Source: Fluviicola sp. (GTDB taxonomy: Bacteria; Bacteroidota; Bacteroidia; Flavobacteriales_D; Crocinitomicaceae). From it: a stretch of DNA of 64,000 nt. Location: NCBI GenBank assembly GCA_002734085.1, contig NVXV01000002.1, forward strand, positions 234,894 to 298,893. Direction: 5' to 3'. The translations under genes were made by a program, and so were the position numbers. This document shows positions 7,756 through 17,564 of the stretch, piece by piece. The notes beneath the pieces are model-generated. The model had not been told where the DNA came from. It worked only from the letters and a program-made list of their open reading frames with translations, and did not search any database. Numbering within the stretch: the first letter of the stretch is position 1; each line of letters opens with the position of its first letter.

Positions 7756-8037
7756 ATGGGTAAAACATCTATAAAGGTAATACTTGCCGGTCGTAACTAT
7801 CCTCTTACTATTAACGAGGGAGAGGAGAAGACTGTACAAGAAGCCGTAGATGGTATCAATAATAGTATTAAAAGACTTCAAGAAAACTATGCAGTAAAAG
7901 ATATGCAGGATTTATTAGCAATGACTGCTTTACAGTTAGCTACTCGTTCAAACAAATCAACACTATCTAGTGGTGAAAATATGAATGAGGAGATTTTAAG
8001 TGAATTAAAACGCTTATCTGACAGTATAGAGGTATAG
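7756..8037 (+). CDS. zapA: Cell division protein ZapA
   Basis: 93 residues, the normal short length. ZapA binds and cross-links FtsZ filaments at the division ring. The N-terminal strand-rich part (IKVILAGRNYPLTINEGEE) and the following helices with LLAMTALQLA match the family, and the C-terminal part forms the dimer coiled coil. It follows the coiled-coil gene by 5 bases and precedes a probable 6S RNA and rny. Confidence 0.85.
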   Translation: MGKTSIKVILAGRNYPLTINEGEEKTVQEAVDGINNSIKRLQENYAVKDMQDLLAMTALQLATRSNKSTLSSGENMNEEILSELKRLSDSIEV

Positions 8038-8126
8038 CTCGAACTTGCAAATATTAACACGGTTTCCCATTTGTTTAAAACAATTATGTTTTTAGGCATG
8101 TGGGATTTTTTATTTAAAATAGAATT
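8038..8126 (+). ncRNA. ssrS: Probable 6S RNA (6S-Flavo type)
   Basis: This 89-base gap between zapA and rny is the place where Flavobacteriia usually carry the 6S RNA that binds RNA polymerase, as I recall from annotated genomes. Visible structure: TCCCA (about 8065-8069) pairs with TGGGA (8101-8105), enclosing TTGTTT/AAACAA and the segment GTTTTTAGGCATG, and the 3' arm runs into TTTTTTATTT. The 5' part has no obvious long partner, so the exact ends are unclear. The call rests mainly on position; a covariance search would decide it. Confidence 0.45.
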
Positions 8127-9659
8127 ATGGATTTAATAATTGGAATAGGAGTAGGGATTGTTGGAGGTGTCGTTGTTGCGATTATCATACAGAATATTCT
8201 TCTCAAGAAGCGAAAAGAACAAATTCTCAAAGAAGCTGAGACTGAAGGTGAGTCTATCAAAAAAGACAAAATTATTCAGGCAAAAGAAAAGTTTTTACAA
8301 CTGAAAGAGAATCACGAAAAAACGATTAAAGATCGAGAACGAAAACTTCAGTCTGCTGAGGATCGTACTAAGAACAAAGAAAAAAGTCTTAATCAAAAGA
8401 TTGAAGAAGTTAACCGTAAAGAGAAATCAATTGACGGTCAGAAAAAGACCCTTGAAGACAAGATTGGTTTAATTGAAGTGAAACAACAAGAACTTGAGAA
8501 GACACAGCAAAAACGTGTGTCTGAATTATCAAGAATATCAAGTATGAACCCTGAAGATGCAAAGAAGCAGTTGATGGAAGCATTGAAGGATGAAGCTAGA
8601 ACGGATGCAATGGCGCATATTAAAGATATTGTTGATGAAGCAAAATTAAATGCAAACAGAGAAGCAAAGAAAATTATCATACAATCAATTCAGCGTGTTG
8701 CTCACGAGCAAGCAGTTGAAAATTCTGTTTCTGTCTTTAACATTGATTCTGACGAGGTGAAAGGTAGAATCATTGGACGTGAAGGACGAAATATTAGAGC
8801 GTTGGAGGCTGCTACAGGAGTTGAAATTGTAGTAGATGATACACCAGAAGCAATTCTACTTTCATGTTTTGATCCTATCCGAAGAGAAATTGCTCGATTG
8901 GCAATGCACCAATTGGTTTCTGATGGTAGAATTCACCCTGCGAGAATTGAAGAGATTGTCGCTAAAACAAGAAAAACACTTGAAGAAGAAATAGCAGAAA
9001 CAGGAAGAAGAACTTGTATCGATCTTGGGATTCATGGTTTACATCCTGAATTAACACGTATGGTTGGTAGAATGAAATACCGTTCTTCTTATGGACAAAA
9101 CTTATTACAACACAGTAGGGAGGTTGCAAATATGTGTGCAATCATGGCTGCTGAACTTGGGTTAAATGTGAAATTAGCCAAACGAGCAGGTTTGTTACAC
9201 GATATTGGTAAAGTGCCAGAAGATGAGCCAGAATTGCCACACGCAATTTTAGGTATGAAGTTGGCTGAAAAATTCGGTGAAAAACCAGATGTGTGTAACG
9301 CAATAGGAGCTCACCATGATGAGGTAGAGATGACAACGTTAATATCTCCAATTGTTCAGGTTGCCGATGCAGTTTCAGGAGCAAGACCAGGAGCGCGTAG
9401 AGAAATCGTTGAATCATACATCAAAAGAATTAAAGATCTCGAAAACTTAGCACTTGGTTATGACGGAGTAGTTAAGGCATATGCAATTCAAGCGGGTAGA
9501 GAGCTAAGAGTTCTTGTAGAAAGTGAGCAGGTTTCGGATTTAAAAGCAGATGAATTGTCGTTTGCGATCTCTCAAAAGATTCAAACAGAAATGACATATC
9601 CAGGACAGGTTAAAGTTACTTTGATTCGTGAGAAAAGATCTGTGACTTACGCTAAGTAG
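8127..9659 (+). CDS. rny: Ribonuclease Y
   Basis: 510 residues, close to the family norm of about 520. It is a membrane-anchored endoribonuclease that starts mRNA decay. Domains in order: N-terminal transmembrane helix (about 4-25), a long charged coiled coil (30-190), a KH domain with [15 protein letters not shown] near 213-227, and an HD domain with HSREVAN and LLHDIGK holding the metal ligands. The start ATG follows the probable 6S RNA directly. A strong terminator follows at 9689-9722. Confidence 0.95.
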   Translation: MDLIIGIGVGIVGGVVVAIIIQNILLKKRKEQILKEAETEGESIKKDKIIQAKEKFLQLKENHEKTIKDRERKLQSAEDRTKNKEKSLNQKIEEVNRKEKSIDGQKKTLEDKIGLIEVKQQELEKTQQKRVSELSRISSMNPEDAKKQLMEALKDEARTDAMAHIKDIVDEAKLNANREAKKIIIQSIQRVAHEQAVENSVSVFNIDSDEVKGRIIGREGRNIRALEAATGVEIVVDDTPEAILLSCFDPIRREIARLAMHQLVSDGRIHPARIEEIVAKTRKTLEEEIAETGRRTCIDLGIHGLHPELTRMVGRMKYRSSYGQNLLQHSREVANMCAIMAAELGLNVKLAKRAGLLHDIGKVPEDEPELPHAILGMKLAEKFGEKPDVCNAIGAHHDEVEMTTLISPIVQVADAVSGARPGARREIVESYIKRIKDLENLALGYDGVVKAYAIQAGRELRVLVESEQVSDLKADELSFAISQKIQTEMTYPGQVKVTLIREKRSVTYAK

Positions 9660-9688
9660 TGTTAATGTAAATTATTTTCTAGTATTTT

Positions 9689-9722
9689 AATAGCAAGTCG
9701 AAAGGCTTGCTATTTTTATTTT
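9689..9722 (+). terminator. Rho-independent terminator of rny
   Basis: Arms AATAGCAAG (9689-9697) and CTTGCTATT (9706-9714), an 8-base loop, then TTTTATTTT. Confidence 0.85.
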
Positions 9723-9767
9723 AACTGATTTAAAATAAATTAACTTAGCAGACGATTAATTATTCAA

Positions 9768-11051
9768 ATGCTGAAAGGATTAAACATAAAATCTGAGTTT
9801 ATAAGGTCAGTTATGGTACTCACTTCGGGTACTGTAATTGCTCAAGTCATTAGTTATGCAGTGACTCCATTGATTACTCGTCTGTTTACACCAGAAGATT
9901 TTGGTGAGATTGGTGTTTTTATGAGAGTTGTAGCCTTCCTTACAGCTTTAGGTACAGCAAGGTATGAGATGACTTTGCCATTACCTAAAAGTGATCATCA
10001 CGCATTTCAATTGTTTCGACTTTCTTTAAAAATTTCATTTTATACTGTATTTGCTTCGTTATTCTTTGGGCTTTTATATTGGGTGTTTACGGGTTTAGAG
10101 AATTATACACTTGTTTTTGTTTTGTTTGTTGCAATAGCCACTTTTTTTATGATCTTTAAAAATATAGGGACTAATTGGGCTATTAGAACAAAGGCTTTTA
10201 AATTAATCTCTTACTCAAGTGTTTTGACATCAGTAACTTCGAATGGATTGAAGTTGATAACTGGGTCTCTAGGATTTGGAGTAATTGGTTTGATAATGTC
10301 AACCGTTATAGGCACAATTACAGGAGTTTCTTTTTATTTAATAGACTATTTTAAAAGTAAAAATTCTCCTGCATTTTCAAAATCGAGAGCAAAAATGTAT
10401 GTTTTATCTCAGAAATATAAAGAGTTTCCAAAAGTTAACCTTCCACATACATTAATTGATTCTGCAAGAGAGTTACTTATAGCGTTTTTCCTAACATACT
10501 ATTTAAGTACAAGTCTGTTCGGTTCATATGATTTATCTTTTAAAATGCTAAAAATTCCTTTATTGTTAATTGGAACATCTATAGGTCAAGTTCTTTATCA
10601 AAGAGCATCAGAAAAATTTGCTCGAAATGAAAATATTTATCCTTTGTTAAAAAGAACTGTAGGATCACTTTTTTTAATTTCAATCATACCATTTGGAATT
10701 GTTTACTTTTGGGGAGAACCACTTTTCGTTTTTGTTTTCGGTCCAGAATGGAAACTTGCAGGTCAAATTGCTTCAGTCATTTCACCATGGTTAATGTTTA
10801 ATTTTATTGCTTCAAGCATCTCGATGATTCCTACAGTAATTAATAAGTTACGTTGGTTTTTTTGGATAGGATTAATAACTACGGTAGTACAATTATTGTT
10901 TTTTGGTCTTTACCCACAAATTGTTAGTTCATTTGATTTGTCGCCAATACAGTTTTTTAGTACTACTTCTTGGGTGATGACTGTGATATTTGCTATTGTT
11001 ATCCTTTGGGAATTAGCACTGGTAAAGAGAATTGCTTTTAAGGTTGATTAG
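9768..11051 (+). CDS. Oligosaccharide flippase (Wzx/MATE-like), copy 1
   Basis: 427 residues with about 12 hydrophobic segments and the N-terminal pattern ITRLFTPEDFGEIGVF that marks the polysaccharide transporter family. It is predicted to move lipid-linked oligosaccharide units across the inner membrane for O-antigen or capsule assembly. It opens the glycan locus and overlaps the convergent polymerase/ligase gene by 4 bases at the 3' end. The locus contains a second flippase at 17545-18816. Confidence 0.85.
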   Translation: MLKGLNIKSEFIRSVMVLTSGTVIAQVISYAVTPLITRLFTPEDFGEIGVFMRVVAFLTALGTARYEMTLPLPKSDHHAFQLFRLSLKISFYTVFASLFFGLLYWVFTGLENYTLVFVLFVAIATFFMIFKNIGTNWAIRTKAFKLISYSSVLTSVTSNGLKLITGSLGFGVIGLIMSTVIGTITGVSFYLIDYFKSKNSPAFSKSRAKMYVLSQKYKEFPKVNLPHTLIDSARELLIAFFLTYYLSTSLFGSYDLSFKMLKIPLLLIGTSIGQVLYQRASEKFARNENIYPLLKRTVGSLFLISIIPFGIVYFWGEPLFVFVFGPEWKLAGQIASVISPWLMFNFIASSISMIPTVINKLRWFFWIGLITTVVQLLFFGLYPQIVSSFDLSPIQFFSTTSWVMTVIFAIVILWELALVKRIAFKVD

Positions 11052-12271
11052 TCGTCTACCTCATACCGTTTATTCTGAATACCAAATAAGTCAAGTAGAT
11101 AAAGAAATAGTACGGTGAAAACTATTCCTGCCTGAATTTCAAGAAAAGATTCAAATAGCATATTGACGGTTATAACGATAGCGAAGACTATAAGAACTGG
11201 ATTGCTTTCCCTCAATGATTTTTTTATTGTAAAAATGAATATTGAAAGCAACGTAAAAAGACCTAAAAATCCAATGGAAACACCAGTTTGCAAATATTGA
11301 TTGTGAGGGTTAAGTTTTTGACGTTCCATTTTTGTTAATCCAACTTCTTTATAGTGTGCTATTAACTGATCTTTAACATCTCCGGTTCCTACACCAAATG
11401 GGTGTTTTATTAATTCTGTTGAAGCAACGTCCCAAATAACTAAACGTGTCAATAAGCTTTCACTATATGTGTTTGCTCTAGAATACAACTCTTCTTTTGA
11501 GTTTATATCCTTATACATTTGATCATAATTACTGCTGACTTCACTATAAAAAACAACGCCTATAATGGATGATAAAACGACTAAAGCAAAGAGCTTTTTA
11601 GAAAAGTGTTTAATTCTTTTTCTTTCTACAACAACAAAAAATATAAACCCTACAAAAAGTGCGATGTATGCTCCAAGTGAAAGGAAGGCAACAATAAATA
11701 ATAAAAACCATAGTACCAAAATTGTTTTAACCAATTTGGGAATTCTTAAATAGATTAAGGACAGGATGGCTGCCCCATAGTATATTGAAATATGATTAAC
11801 GTGTAAGTTATATGTGAAAGAAGAAGAAATAAAACAGGAAGCTTTATTTGTATTGATATAACAACTTAGTCCTTCATAAATATTAAGTAAAGTTGAAGTG
11901 AAGCAACCTAAAACAAAAAATAATAGAACGAATTGTATGTTTATTTTAAGGTTTTTATATCTGATAAGCGCAAATAGTATAGGAAATAAAATGAATGATA
12001 GTTTTGCTTCAATGTCTTTCCATCCAAAATGTTGATTGGAAGAGTATGTCATTCCAATCAAATAAATAATAAACAATACAACGAATAAATCTTGTGGTCT
12101 AAATGAGAGTTTGTTGGTTGGGCTAGTCTTTCTATTTATTATCGCTTTTACAATAATGGTTAGGCTTAAAATTATGATTATTAAAGGCACTAACTTTGGA
12201 ATGATCGGGATAATTAAACAAAGTATGGCAAAAAGATACGATTCAATATTTTGGTTAAGGTACCTTGCCAT
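11048..12271 (-). CDS. O-antigen ligase/polymerase family membrane protein, copy 1
   Basis: 407 residues with about 10-12 membrane segments and a large polar loop in the last third carrying GVGTGDVKDQL and NPHNQYLQ, the pattern of the Wzy/WaaL (Wzy_C) family, in which the conserved H lies in the periplasmic loop. It either polymerises repeat units or ligates the glycan to lipid A core; sequence alone does not separate the two. It is the only minus-strand gene in this part of the locus, convergent with flippase 1 and divergent from the nonulosonate operon. Confidence 0.8.
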   Translation of the reverse strand: MARYLNQNIESYLFAILCLIIPIIPKLVPLIIIILSLTIIVKAIINRKTSPTNKLSFRPQDLFVVLFIIYLIGMTYSSNQHFGWKDIEAKLSFILFPILFALIRYKNLKINIQFVLLFFVLGCFTSTLLNIYEGLSCYINTNKASCFISSSFTYNLHVNHISIYYGAAILSLIYLRIPKLVKTILVLWFLLFIVAFLSLGAYIALFVGFIFFVVVERKRIKHFSKKLFALVVLSSIIGVVFYSEVSSNYDQMYKDINSKEELYSRANTYSESLLTRLVIWDVASTELIKHPFGVGTGDVKDQLIAHYKEVGLTKMERQKLNPHNQYLQTGVSIGFLGLFTLLSIFIFTIKKSLRESNPVLIVFAIVITVNMLFESFLEIQAGIVFTVLFLYLLDLFGIQNKRYEVDD

Positions 12272-12324
12272 AATTCATTCTATTTCGTGCTCTAATCTAA
12301 ATACAATACTACAAAAAAAATAAT

Positions 12325-12332
12325 TACATTTG
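12325..12332 (+). promoter_or_regulatory. -7 box of the nonulosonate operon
   Basis: TACATTTG, an exact TAnnTTTG, 20 bases before the ATG at 12353. No good -33 element is seen at the normal distance. Confidence 0.4.
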
Positions 12333-12352
12333 TCTCTATAAGATTTTAATAA

Positions 12353-13984
12353 ATGAGTATACTCGTTGTAATACCCGCAAGGGGAGGTTCTAAAGGTATT
12401 CCTCGTAAAAATTTAAGGAAATTGGGTAACCTACCACTGATCGGTTACTCAATTAACAACGCTCTTAATTCAAAGCATGATCTGGATGTTTATGTAAGCT
12501 CTGACGATGAAGAAATCCTAAGTATTTCAGAACAGTTAGGAGCTAAATTACATCCTAGATCAAAGAAATTAGCAGAAGATCAAACCACTTTAGACCCTGT
12601 AATTTTTGAAGCGTATGAATTTGCGAAACAAGCAGAAGGCAAGCAGTATGATTTGATCGTTACGTTGCAACCAACATCTCCATTGTTAAGTTCAAACGCT
12701 ATTGATCGGGCACTTGATAAAATGATTGAAAGCAGAAACATAGATACAATTATATCTGCAGTTGAAAGTACCCATCTTACTTGGTCGAAAAATGAAAAAG
12801 GGTTTTATCCTAACTATACGGAGCGCGTTAACCGACAACAACTAACCCCCGTTTATAAAGAAACAGGTGGTTTTTTAATCACTCGCTCTTCAATAATTAC
12901 TGAAAAGAACAGAATAGGAGATAAGGTGGAACTTTTTGAGCTTCAAGGCAAGGAAAGTATTGATATTGATACCTATGAAGATTGGAATCTATGTGAGTAT
13001 TACTTGAAAAAGAAGAATATTTTATTTGTACTAACGGGTAATAAAACTGTAGGTTTAGGGCACGTTTATAACACCCTCATTTTAGCAAATGAAATTCTAA
13101 ACCATAATGTTTCCTTCCTAGTTGATAAGGATAGCGAACTAGCTTTTCAAAAAATCAAGTCTAGCAATTATTCTGTGAGAATACAGAGTAATGAAGATAT
13201 TATTGATGATATAGAGACGTTCAATCCTGATGTTGTAATTAATGATTGTCTTGATACTAAACAATCATATATAATGTCTCTGAAAGAAAAAAATATACAT
13301 GTTATAAATATTGAAGACCTTGGGGAAGGTGCAAAATATGCGGATTTAGTGATCAACGCTATTTATCCTGAGAAAGTAAAACAGTTAAATCATTATTACG
13401 GTCCGGATTATTTTTGTGCCAGAGACGAGTTTCTACTTCTCCCACAGAAAGTGATTTCAAGTAATGTTAATAAAGTTTTAATCACTTTTGGAGGGGTTGA
13501 TCCTAATAACTTAACAAAGAAATCTCTAGAGGCTATTTATTCGTTCTGTATAGAGAGAAATATAAAAATAACTGTAATTCTAGGATTAGGTTATCAAAAG
13601 GTAGATACTCTATCTAAGTTTGAAAAAGTGGTTATAAAGGAAAACGTTTCAAATATAGCTGTCGAAATGCTTGATGCAGATATTTGTTTTACATCTGCTG
13701 GAAGAACCACCTATGAATTGGCATTAGTGGGCACGCCATCTATTGTTTTAGCTCAAAACGCTAGAGAACTAACCCATTTTTTTGCTGATGAAGCCAACGG
13801 ATTTGTATCTTTAGGTCTGGGCGAAGAAGTAGAGTCAGGGGAAATACTTGTTGCATTTGAAGGACTTCTAAAGGATCCAAACAAGAGGAGATTTATGCAC
13901 GATAAGATGAAAAACAATAACATACGTGAAGGAAAAAGCAAAGTGGTACAACTTATTAAAAGACATATAGAAAATGAAAATTAA
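12353..13984 (+). CDS. Fused CMP-nonulosonate synthetase and PseG-like domain
   Basis: 543 residues with two domains. Residues 1-220 are a CMP-sugar cytidylyltransferase (NeuA/PseF type): nucleotide-binding PARGGSKGIPRKN (8-20), LQPTSP (105-110), ETGG (170-173) and DIDT (204-207). Residues 223-543 resemble PseG, the GT-B-fold UDP-sugar hydrolase of pseudaminate synthesis: GLGHVYN (234-240; PseG has GLGHV), ITFGGVDP, and FTSAGRTTYEL near 443. So activation of the nine-carbon sugar and an earlier hydrolysis step may be joined in one chain. The two domains are in one uninterrupted frame. It leads an operon and overlaps the synthase gene by 11 bases. Which nonulosonic acid is made cannot be read from the sequence. 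Confidence 0.82.
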   Translation: MSILVVIPARGGSKGIPRKNLRKLGNLPLIGYSINNALNSKHDLDVYVSSDDEEILSISEQLGAKLHPRSKKLAEDQTTLDPVIFEAYEFAKQAEGKQYDLIVTLQPTSPLLSSNAIDRALDKMIESRNIDTIISAVESTHLTWSKNEKGFYPNYTERVNRQQLTPVYKETGGFLITRSSIITEKNRIGDKVELFELQGKESIDIDTYEDWNLCEYYLKKKNILFVLTGNKTVGLGHVYNTLILANEILNHNVSFLVDKDSELAFQKIKSSNYSVRIQSNEDIIDDIETFNPDVVINDCLDTKQSYIMSLKEKNIHVINIEDLGEGAKYADLVINAIYPEKVKQLNHYYGPDYFCARDEFLLLPQKVISSNVNKVLITFGGVDPNNLTKKSLEAIYSFCIERNIKITVILGLGYQKVDTLSKFEKVVIKENVSNIAVEMLDADICFTSAGRTTYELALVGTPSIVLAQNARELTHFFADEANGFVSLGLGEEVESGEILVAFEGLLKDPNKRRFMHDKMKNNNIREGKSKVVQLIKRHIENEN

Positions 13985-15044
13985 CGAGGTTTTTGAATAT
14001 TACAACAAGGAGGAGAAACATGATGGGTTAATTAAACCTTATATTATTGCTGAGGCTGGAGTGAACCATGAAGGAAGTATGGAAATTGCAAAAATGCAAA
14101 TTGAACAAGTGGCTGATGCAGGTTGTGATGCAATCAAGTTTCAAACCTATAAAGCAGAGAAAATAGCCTCTAAAGACAGCCCGTATTATTGGGATCTAAA
14201 TGAGGAGCCAACAGAATCACAATTTCAGTTATTTAAGAAGTACGACAAGTTTTGGAAGAAGGAGTATGAAGCCTTAAAAGTACATTGTGACAAAAATAAT
14301 ATTGAATTTTTATCCACTCCATTTGACACTGAATCATGTGATTTTTTAAGTGATTTAATGCCTGCGATGAAGATTTCTTCTTCGGATTTAAACAACTTAC
14401 CTTTTATCGATTATTTATGTAAAAAAGGAAAACCAATATTACTTTCAACAGGAGCATCTTATCTTTGGGAAGTAAAAAGATCACTAGAGTTGATAGATTC
14501 TCATGACCTCGAAACTTGTTTGATGCACTGTGTGCTCAATTATCCAACGCCAGATGATCAGGCGAATCTAGGAATGTTGCTTGATTTGAAAAATCATTTT
14601 CCTGAAACATTATTAGGTTACTCTGACCATACCCTACCTAAAGAAATGGATACTTTGATTACTGCATTTACAATGGGTGCAAAGGTTATTGAAAAGCACT
14701 TTACTCATGATAAAACTTTAAAAGGTAATGATCATTATCACTCTATGGATGTTGAGGATATGAAATTGTTCAATCGTAAAGTAGAGGATTTAATTGCTAA
14801 AGTAGGGCGTACTAAAAAAACTGTTTTACCATCCGAAGAAAAATCAAGATTAAACGCACGCCGCAGCTTAATCGCTGATGCTGATATTCAAAAAGGAGAG
14901 GTTATAACAAGAAAACACTTGACATGGAAGAGACCTGCTTCTGGAATTTCACCTGAAAGTATTGAAGAACTGCTTGGCCGAAAAGCTTTATTAAATATAG
15001 AGAATGACACTGTTCTTCAATGGGACATGTTTAAAAAATCTTAG
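13974..15044 (+). CDS. N-acetylneuraminate/pseudaminate/legionaminate synthase (NeuB family)
   Basis: 356 residues. It condenses phosphoenolpyruvate with a six-carbon amino sugar to form a nonulosonic acid. EAGVNHEG (27-34), KFQTYKAEKI, LSTGAS, GYSDHT and the C-terminal SAF (antifreeze-like) domain from about 295 (ARRSLIADADI to the end) are all present. It is translationally coupled to the fused CMP-synthetase gene upstream. Sub-specificity (Neu, Pse or Leg) is uncertain; the PseG-like partner favours a pseudaminate- or legionaminate-type product. Confidence 0.88.
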   Translation: MKINEVFEYYNKEEKHDGLIKPYIIAEAGVNHEGSMEIAKMQIEQVADAGCDAIKFQTYKAEKIASKDSPYYWDLNEEPTESQFQLFKKYDKFWKKEYEALKVHCDKNNIEFLSTPFDTESCDFLSDLMPAMKISSSDLNNLPFIDYLCKKGKPILLSTGASYLWEVKRSLELIDSHDLETCLMHCVLNYPTPDDQANLGMLLDLKNHFPETLLGYSDHTLPKEMDTLITAFTMGAKVIEKHFTHDKTLKGNDHYHSMDVEDMKLFNRKVEDLIAKVGRTKKTVLPSEEKSRLNARRSLIADADIQKGEVITRKHLTWKRPASGISPESIEELLGRKALLNIENDTVLQWDMFKKS

Positions 15045-15052
15045 AATCAAAG

Positions 15053-16174
15053 ATGTCTGAAAACAAGAAATACTACGTCCTTTTAACTGGCGGTAAAAAT
15101 AACGCTGGTGACTTTCTTATTAAAACAAGAGCTAAATCACTTTTAGATCATTATCGTAAAGATAGAGCTTATCACGATTTGGATGGTTGGAAAACTTTTA
15201 GCGCTGATCAAATTGATTTGGTTAACAATGCAGAGGCTTTAATTCTAACAGGCGGACCTTCGCTTCAACCGGGTAGTCGTATTGAGTCTGGTATATATCC
15301 ATTTATTAAAGCCTTAGAAAAAGTCAAGGTTCCTATCTACACTTTCGGAGTAGGCTATAAAGGATCTAAAGGGACTTGGGGAGAGAATTCTAATTATTCT
15401 TTTTCCGAACTTTCTATGCGTCTCCTTCAACGTGTTAATCAATCAGGAGGTAAGTCAAGTGTTCGCGATTATCACACCTTAGATGTACTTCAGAAAAAAG
15501 GCTTTAAAAACTTTGTAATGACGGGTTGTCCTGCATTATATCAACAAAATAAACCGTTAGAACTTAAAGAAAAACTAGAAATTCGAAAAATTGGATTTTC
15601 TCTTGGTGTTTCCTATAAACTGAACAGCTCCATGAAACAGCTGATGAGGTCTTTGATTACAAGAGTTTCTAAAGAGTTTGATCAAGCTGACTTAACGATT
15701 TATTTTCATCATCGTATTAATCCTGAGGATAGAGCACAGGCAGAAATGCTAGACTATGTTAAATCTTTAGGTATTTCGTTTAAAGATATTTCAGGAGGAG
15801 CAGAAAAATTAATGGAAGAATACTCAGATTGTGACTTGCATATAGGTTTTAGGGTTCATGCTCATATTTTCTGTTCAAGTATTGGAACTCCTTCTATATT
15901 GTTAAGTGAGGATGGTAGAGCTATAGCTTTAAAAGAAGTCTTAAACGGATTAGTTTTTAGAGCACATACAGTGTCTAGTGAAGGAATCCCAACTAAAGTA
16001 TTGAATCGTCTTAAACTGATTGATCGATTTAAAGCGGAAGAGGGAATAGAAAACACACTAATTAATACTATTAAGTATGAATCCGATAATGGCTGTATTC
16101 GTTTTAATCAAGCGTTCCAAAGTATTTTAGCACATAGAAATAAAATGCAGGAATTTATTGAGCAGCTACCATAA
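15053..16174 (+). CDS. Polysaccharide pyruvyl transferase family protein
   Basis: 373 residues. The family transfers pyruvate from PEP onto sugars of surface glycans. LLTGGKNNAGDFL at the N-terminus, EALILTGGPSLQPG (about 62-76) and a C-terminal HIGFRVHAHIF segment fit the fold, including the FRVHA motif common in the family. It lies 8 bases after the NeuB gene. Some relatives are glycosyltransferases or act on other acceptors, so the substrate is open. Confidence 0.75.
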   Translation: MSENKKYYVLLTGGKNNAGDFLIKTRAKSLLDHYRKDRAYHDLDGWKTFSADQIDLVNNAEALILTGGPSLQPGSRIESGIYPFIKALEKVKVPIYTFGVGYKGSKGTWGENSNYSFSELSMRLLQRVNQSGGKSSVRDYHTLDVLQKKGFKNFVMTGCPALYQQNKPLELKEKLEIRKIGFSLGVSYKLNSSMKQLMRSLITRVSKEFDQADLTIYFHHRINPEDRAQAEMLDYVKSLGISFKDISGGAEKLMEEYSDCDLHIGFRVHAHIFCSSIGTPSILLSEDGRAIALKEVLNGLVFRAHTVSSEGIPTKVLNRLKLIDRFKAEEGIENTLINTIKYESDNGCIRFNQAFQSILAHRNKMQEFIEQLP

Positions 16175-16175
16175 T

Positions 16176-17564
16176 ATGAAAGAAAAAAGTGCGGCAAATA
16201 AGTTAAAAGAAATTGAATCTAAATACGCTGTTGAAAAAATTTGCTATGAAGGAATACCCTTGTGGCCAATTTTTAGAGTGTATCTTGGAGCGCAATTGAT
16301 TTTTAATCAGGACCGACTTGTAAAACCGAATAAAGAGAATATTTTAAAGGGTATATCTTATTTTTTTAGGGGGTTTACTAGTCTTTTCCGTAGTTATAAT
16401 TACATCTCTTTTACAACAAGTGGTCAAAGGAAAACTATTGAGGATAAATTCTATGAACGTACAGATTTTATTTCAGAAAAATTTGGAAAAGGATTAGTTG
16501 TTGAGACACCAACACCAGATCATAAGTCACAGAAAAAGTATAAAAAACCTGTTGCATCTCATATGTTTTTATACGGTGTAGAGTATTTTATAATGAAGTT
16601 TTCAAGGGGTAAATCAAAGTGTTTTCAAGGCCTGGAGATAGTTGACCAAATTGTTAAGGAATATAACCTTAAACTAGATGTACGGTTCTTAACTAAACGG
16701 TTTAAAGCACAATATAAAACAATAAGGTTCTTAAATTATTTTTGGAAGACAAAGTTTGTTTTGATGACAACTCCATATACACGGTATGGTTATGTTTATT
16801 ATTTCAAAAGTAAAAATATTCCGGTTATTGAGTTTCAGCACGGAGTAATTAATAAAGCACACCATGCCTATAATGTTAGGAAGGAAATTAGCTCTCAATT
16901 TTATCCAGATTATTTATTGACTTTTGGAGAGAACGAAATAAAAGTATTCGATGATAGTAATTACATTGAGAAGGAAAAGTGCTTTCCGATAGGGTCTTTT
17001 TATATTGACTATATTCAGCAGAAGGATAAAAAAAATATTATTGTAGAAAAGTATCCGAGTTATAAGAAATATGTGGCAGTTGTTTTACAGGATATGTATG
17101 ATGACGATTTGTTTAATACATTAAGTAAAGCTTTTTCTGATTTACATGAGACTTTGTTTATCTTGATACCAAGAAATAAAACTCCAGATTATTATAAAGA
17201 TACATTTGAATTCTGTGAGAACATGGTGTTTTTTGACGAATTAAACACTTATGAAATAATTAAAATGTGTGATATTCATACAACAATTAATTCAACAACG
17301 GCGATTGAAGCTCCTTCTCTTGGGACTCCAAACCTACTAATAAACTGTAGAGGATTATCCAGAGAATATTATGGAGAAATATTAACTGATGAAAGCGTTA
17401 CTAAAATTGCAGAATCCGCTGATGAATATATTGACTTCGTTAATAATTTTGATGAAATGACTAAAAGTCATGTTATTAATAGTAATAATACTATTTTTAA
17501 AACAGGTTTTACCAACAATTTGAATAAAACCCTAAGTATTATTTATGAAGTTAATACGAAGTAA
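16176..17564 (+). CDS. Putative GT-B-fold glycan transferase
   Basis: 462 residues from ATG 16176, which lies one base after the preceding stop; a longer frame begins at TTG 16158. I do not recognise a specific family. The segment IEFQHGVINKAHH and a later TINSTTAIEAPSLGTPNLLINC resemble the donor-binding halves of CDP-glycerol transferase-, capsule- and polysialyltransferase-like GT-B proteins. Its place directly after the nonulosonate synthesis genes makes it the best candidate in the window for adding the sugar acid to the glycan; that is an inference. It overlaps flippase 2 by 20 bases. Confidence 0.6.
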   Translation: MKEKSAANKLKEIESKYAVEKICYEGIPLWPIFRVYLGAQLIFNQDRLVKPNKENILKGISYFFRGFTSLFRSYNYISFTTSGQRKTIEDKFYERTDFISEKFGKGLVVETPTPDHKSQKKYKKPVASHMFLYGVEYFIMKFSRGKSKCFQGLEIVDQIVKEYNLKLDVRFLTKRFKAQYKTIRFLNYFWKTKFVLMTTPYTRYGYVYYFKSKNIPVIEFQHGVINKAHHAYNVRKEISSQFYPDYLLTFGENEIKVFDDSNYIEKEKCFPIGSFYIDYIQQKDKKNIIVEKYPSYKKYVAVVLQDMYDDDLFNTLSKAFSDLHETLFILIPRNKTPDYYKDTFEFCENMVFFDELNTYEIIKMCDIHTTINSTTAIEAPSLGTPNLLINCRGLSREYYGEILTDESVTKIAESADEYIDFVNNFDEMTKSHVINSNNTIFKTGFTNNLNKTLSIIYEVNTK

